Shown here piece after piece: positions 13,215 through 14,789 of a stretch of 14,789 nucleotides of DNA. Source of the stretch: Trueperaceae bacterium (GTDB taxonomy: Bacteria; Deinococcota; Deinococci; Deinococcales; Trueperaceae). The stretch's first letter is position 1, and every line of letters begins with the position of its first letter. The notes under the pieces are model-generated. The model saw nothing but the letters and a program-made list of their open reading frames with translations, ran no database searches and was not told the DNA's origin. The stretch lies in the NCBI GenBank assembly GCA_003567075.1, contig PXAU01000118.1, forward strand, positions 1-14,789, in the 5' to 3' direction. A program made the translations under genes and the position numbers.

Positions 13215-14788
13215 GCCTGCTCCCCCTCACCGGCGCCCTGCGGGCCGTGGCGGTCGGACGGGTGGATGTGCTTGCCGCCGACGCCCTCCAGGGCCCAAGC
13301 GTACACCCCGAACGTCACGACGACCATCGACAGGCCGACGACCCACATGTTGTCGTAGAGCCAGCCGTAGCTGAACGGCAGCAGCGCCAGCGCCACCAGG
13401 AGCGGGTACCAGCTCTGGCCTGGGATGTGCGCGCCGTGGCGATCGAAGGGTTCGCTGGCATCGTCGGGCACGCGCTCGCCGTGCACCGACTCGGGGTACT
13501 TCTGTACCCACAGCGCGTCGCGGTCGTTGACGACCGGCAGCCGGGCGAAGTTGTAGTAGGGCGGCGGTGACGAGGTCGCCCACTCCAGCGTGCGGGCATC
13601 CCACGGATCGTCGCCGGCGGGCTTGCCGCGCGCGAAGCCGTGGATGATGTTGATCAGCAGCAGGACCAGGCCCACCAGCATGATGAACGTGCCGACGGTC
13701 GAGACCATGTTCCACAGTTCCAGACCGATGCCCTCGACGTAGGTCTGGGTGCGGCGCGGCATGCCCATGAGACCGAGGAAGTGCTGCGGGAAGAAGATCA
13801 CCCAGAAGCCCGGCACGGCGAACCAGAACGCGGCCTTGCCGAGACGTTCGTCGAGGAGCTTGCCGGTGAGCTTCGGGAACCAGTAGTAGAGCCCGGCCAG
13901 GAACGCCAGCAGCGCGCCGCCCCCCATCACGAAGTGGAAGTGCGCCACCACGAAGTAGGTGTCGTGCGCTTGGGCCGTGAAGGGTGGGACCGCGAGCATG
14001 ATGCCGGTGATGCCGCCGACGGTGAACGTGATCAGGAACGCGACCGCGTACAGCATCGAGGTCGTGAACCGCACGTGACCGCCCCAGATGGTGCCGAGCC
14101 AGTTGAACACCTTGATGCCGGTCGGGATGCCGATCACCATGCTGGTGAGCGCGAAGGCGGTGTTGACGACGGGACCCAAGCCGGTGGTGAACATGTGGTG
14201 CGTCCACACCGCGAAGCCCATGAAGCCGATGAAGATGCCCGAGAGGATGATGACCGGATAGCCGAACAGCGGCTTGCGGCTGAAGGTCGGGATGACCTCC
14301 GAGATGACGCCGAAGGCCGGCAGGATGATGATGTAGACCTCCGGGTGCCCGAAGATCCAGAACAGGTGCTGCCACAGGATCGCCATCGCGCCTGCCTCAG
14401 GCACGTAGAAGAGCGTGCCGAAGGTGCGGTCCATCATCACCTGGAACAGCGCCACCGTGAGCGGTGGGAACGCGAAGATGATGAGGAAGCTGGTGATCAG
14501 CATCATCCAGGTGAACACCGGCACGCGCATCATCGACATGCCCGGGGCGCGCATGTTGATGATGGTGACGATCAGGTTCATCGCCGTCACCAGCGTGCCG
14601 ATGCCGCCGACGAACAGGCCGATCATGTAGAAGTCGGTGCCGAGGCCCGGGTTGTTCGACAGGGAGGTGAGCGGGGCGTACGCCACCCAGCCGACGTCGG
14701 GTGGGTCACCGAGGAAGAAGCTGGTGTAGATGAACAGGCCGCCGACGGCGTAGACCCAGTACCCGAAGGCGTTGAGCCGCGGGAAGGC
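13211..14788 (-). CDS. ctaD: Cytochrome c oxidase subunit I, 5' end cut by window edge
   Basis: The 525 visible residues are the catalytic subunit of a type A heme-copper oxidase, which reduces O2 to water and pumps protons. The frame is open to the right edge and begins inside the conserved AFPRLN segment, so roughly 100 N-terminal residues are missing. In visible numbering, GHPEVY holds the Cu-B histidine H148 and the cross-linked Y152, with E150 typical of A1-type enzymes. Further Cu-B ligands are H197-H198 (WTHHMF), K226 in TGIKVF is the K-channel lysine, and AHFHF has heme ligands H283 and H285. A C-terminal extension with two extra helices (WYPLLVALALLPFSYGWLYD onward) is as in caa3-type CtaD. 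Subunit II would be expected beyond the right edge. Confidence 0.97.
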   Translation of the reverse strand, partial: AFPRLNAFGYWVYAVGGLFIYTSFFLGDPPDVGWVAYAPLTSLSNNPGLGTDFYMIGLFVGGIGTLVTAMNLIVTIINMRAPGMSMMRVPVFTWMMLITSFLIIFAFPPLTVALFQVMMDRTFGTLFYVPEAGAMAILWQHLFWIFGHPEVYIIILPAFGVISEVIPTFSRKPLFGYPVIILSGIFIGFMGFAVWTHHMFTTGLGPVVNTAFALTSMVIGIPTGIKVFNWLGTIWGGHVRFTTSMLYAVAFLITFTVGGITGIMLAVPPFTAQAHDTYFVVAHFHFVMGGGALLAFLAGLYYWFPKLTGKLLDERLGKAAFWFAVPGFWVIFFPQHFLGLMGMPRRTQTYVEGIGLELWNMVSTVGTFIMLVGLVLLLINIIHGFARGKPAGDDPWDARTLEWATSSPPPYYNFARLPVVNDRDALWVQKYPESVHGERVPDDASEPFDRHGAHIPGQSWYPLLVALALLPFSYGWLYDNMWVVGLSMVVVTFGVYAWALEGVGGKHIHPSDRHGPQGAGEGEQA

Positions 14789-14789
14789 C

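Noticed and set aside
1..14789. CRISPR arrays, tRNA/rRNA genes, insertion sequences or prophage genes
   Set aside because: No spaced repeats, transposase-like proteins, terminal inverted repeats or tRNA-like folds were seen; base composition looks uniform.

Overview
This is a very GC-rich bacterial window that is densely packed with genes: nearly every base is coding and no gap reaches 300 bases. Three things suggest a member of the Deinococcota (Deinococcus/Truepera-like). It has a NucS/EndoMS mismatch endonuclease, a caa3-type oxidase cluster with a CtaG assembly factor, and several genes whose start codon lies only 6-7 nt after a TAnnnT -10 element with no Shine-Dalgarno, as expected for leaderless mRNAs. 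The lineage is an inference and was not tested by any search.

Left block (1-2196), DNA repair. A DinB-fold protein (cut by the left edge) and endonuclease IV (nfo) run on the minus strand. nucS runs on the plus strand. nfo and nucS diverge from a 54-bp spacer whose two leaderless promoters sit in the arms of a 14-bp inverted repeat (13/14 matched), which looks like a shared operator.

Middle block (2205-9914), mixed housekeeping. On the minus strand lie an Old Yellow Enzyme (NamA/YqjM type) and a response regulator with an HD-GYP cyclic-di-GMP phosphodiesterase output. On the plus strand lie a GalT-family nucleotidyltransferase, translationally coupled to a small FtsB/DivIC-like membrane coiled-coil protein, then an MscS channel preceded by two perfect hairpins. 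An MFS transporter converges on and overlaps mscS. A baeRF-family (release-factor-like) protein is transcribed away from the MFS gene.

Right block (9525-14789), aerobic respiration. A minus-strand operon enters from the right edge: cytochrome c oxidase subunit I (5' end outside the window), subunit III, an unusual fusion of subunit IV with a C-terminal cytochrome c domain, the assembly factor CtaG, a HAD hydrolase and an unrecognised small protein. Genes are coupled by GTGA overlaps or short gaps. In the fusion, three membrane helices would place the C-terminus outside the cytoplasm, where heme c is attached and where electrons enter the oxidase. The fusion and the palindromic nfo/nucS promoter region are the two most interesting signals here.
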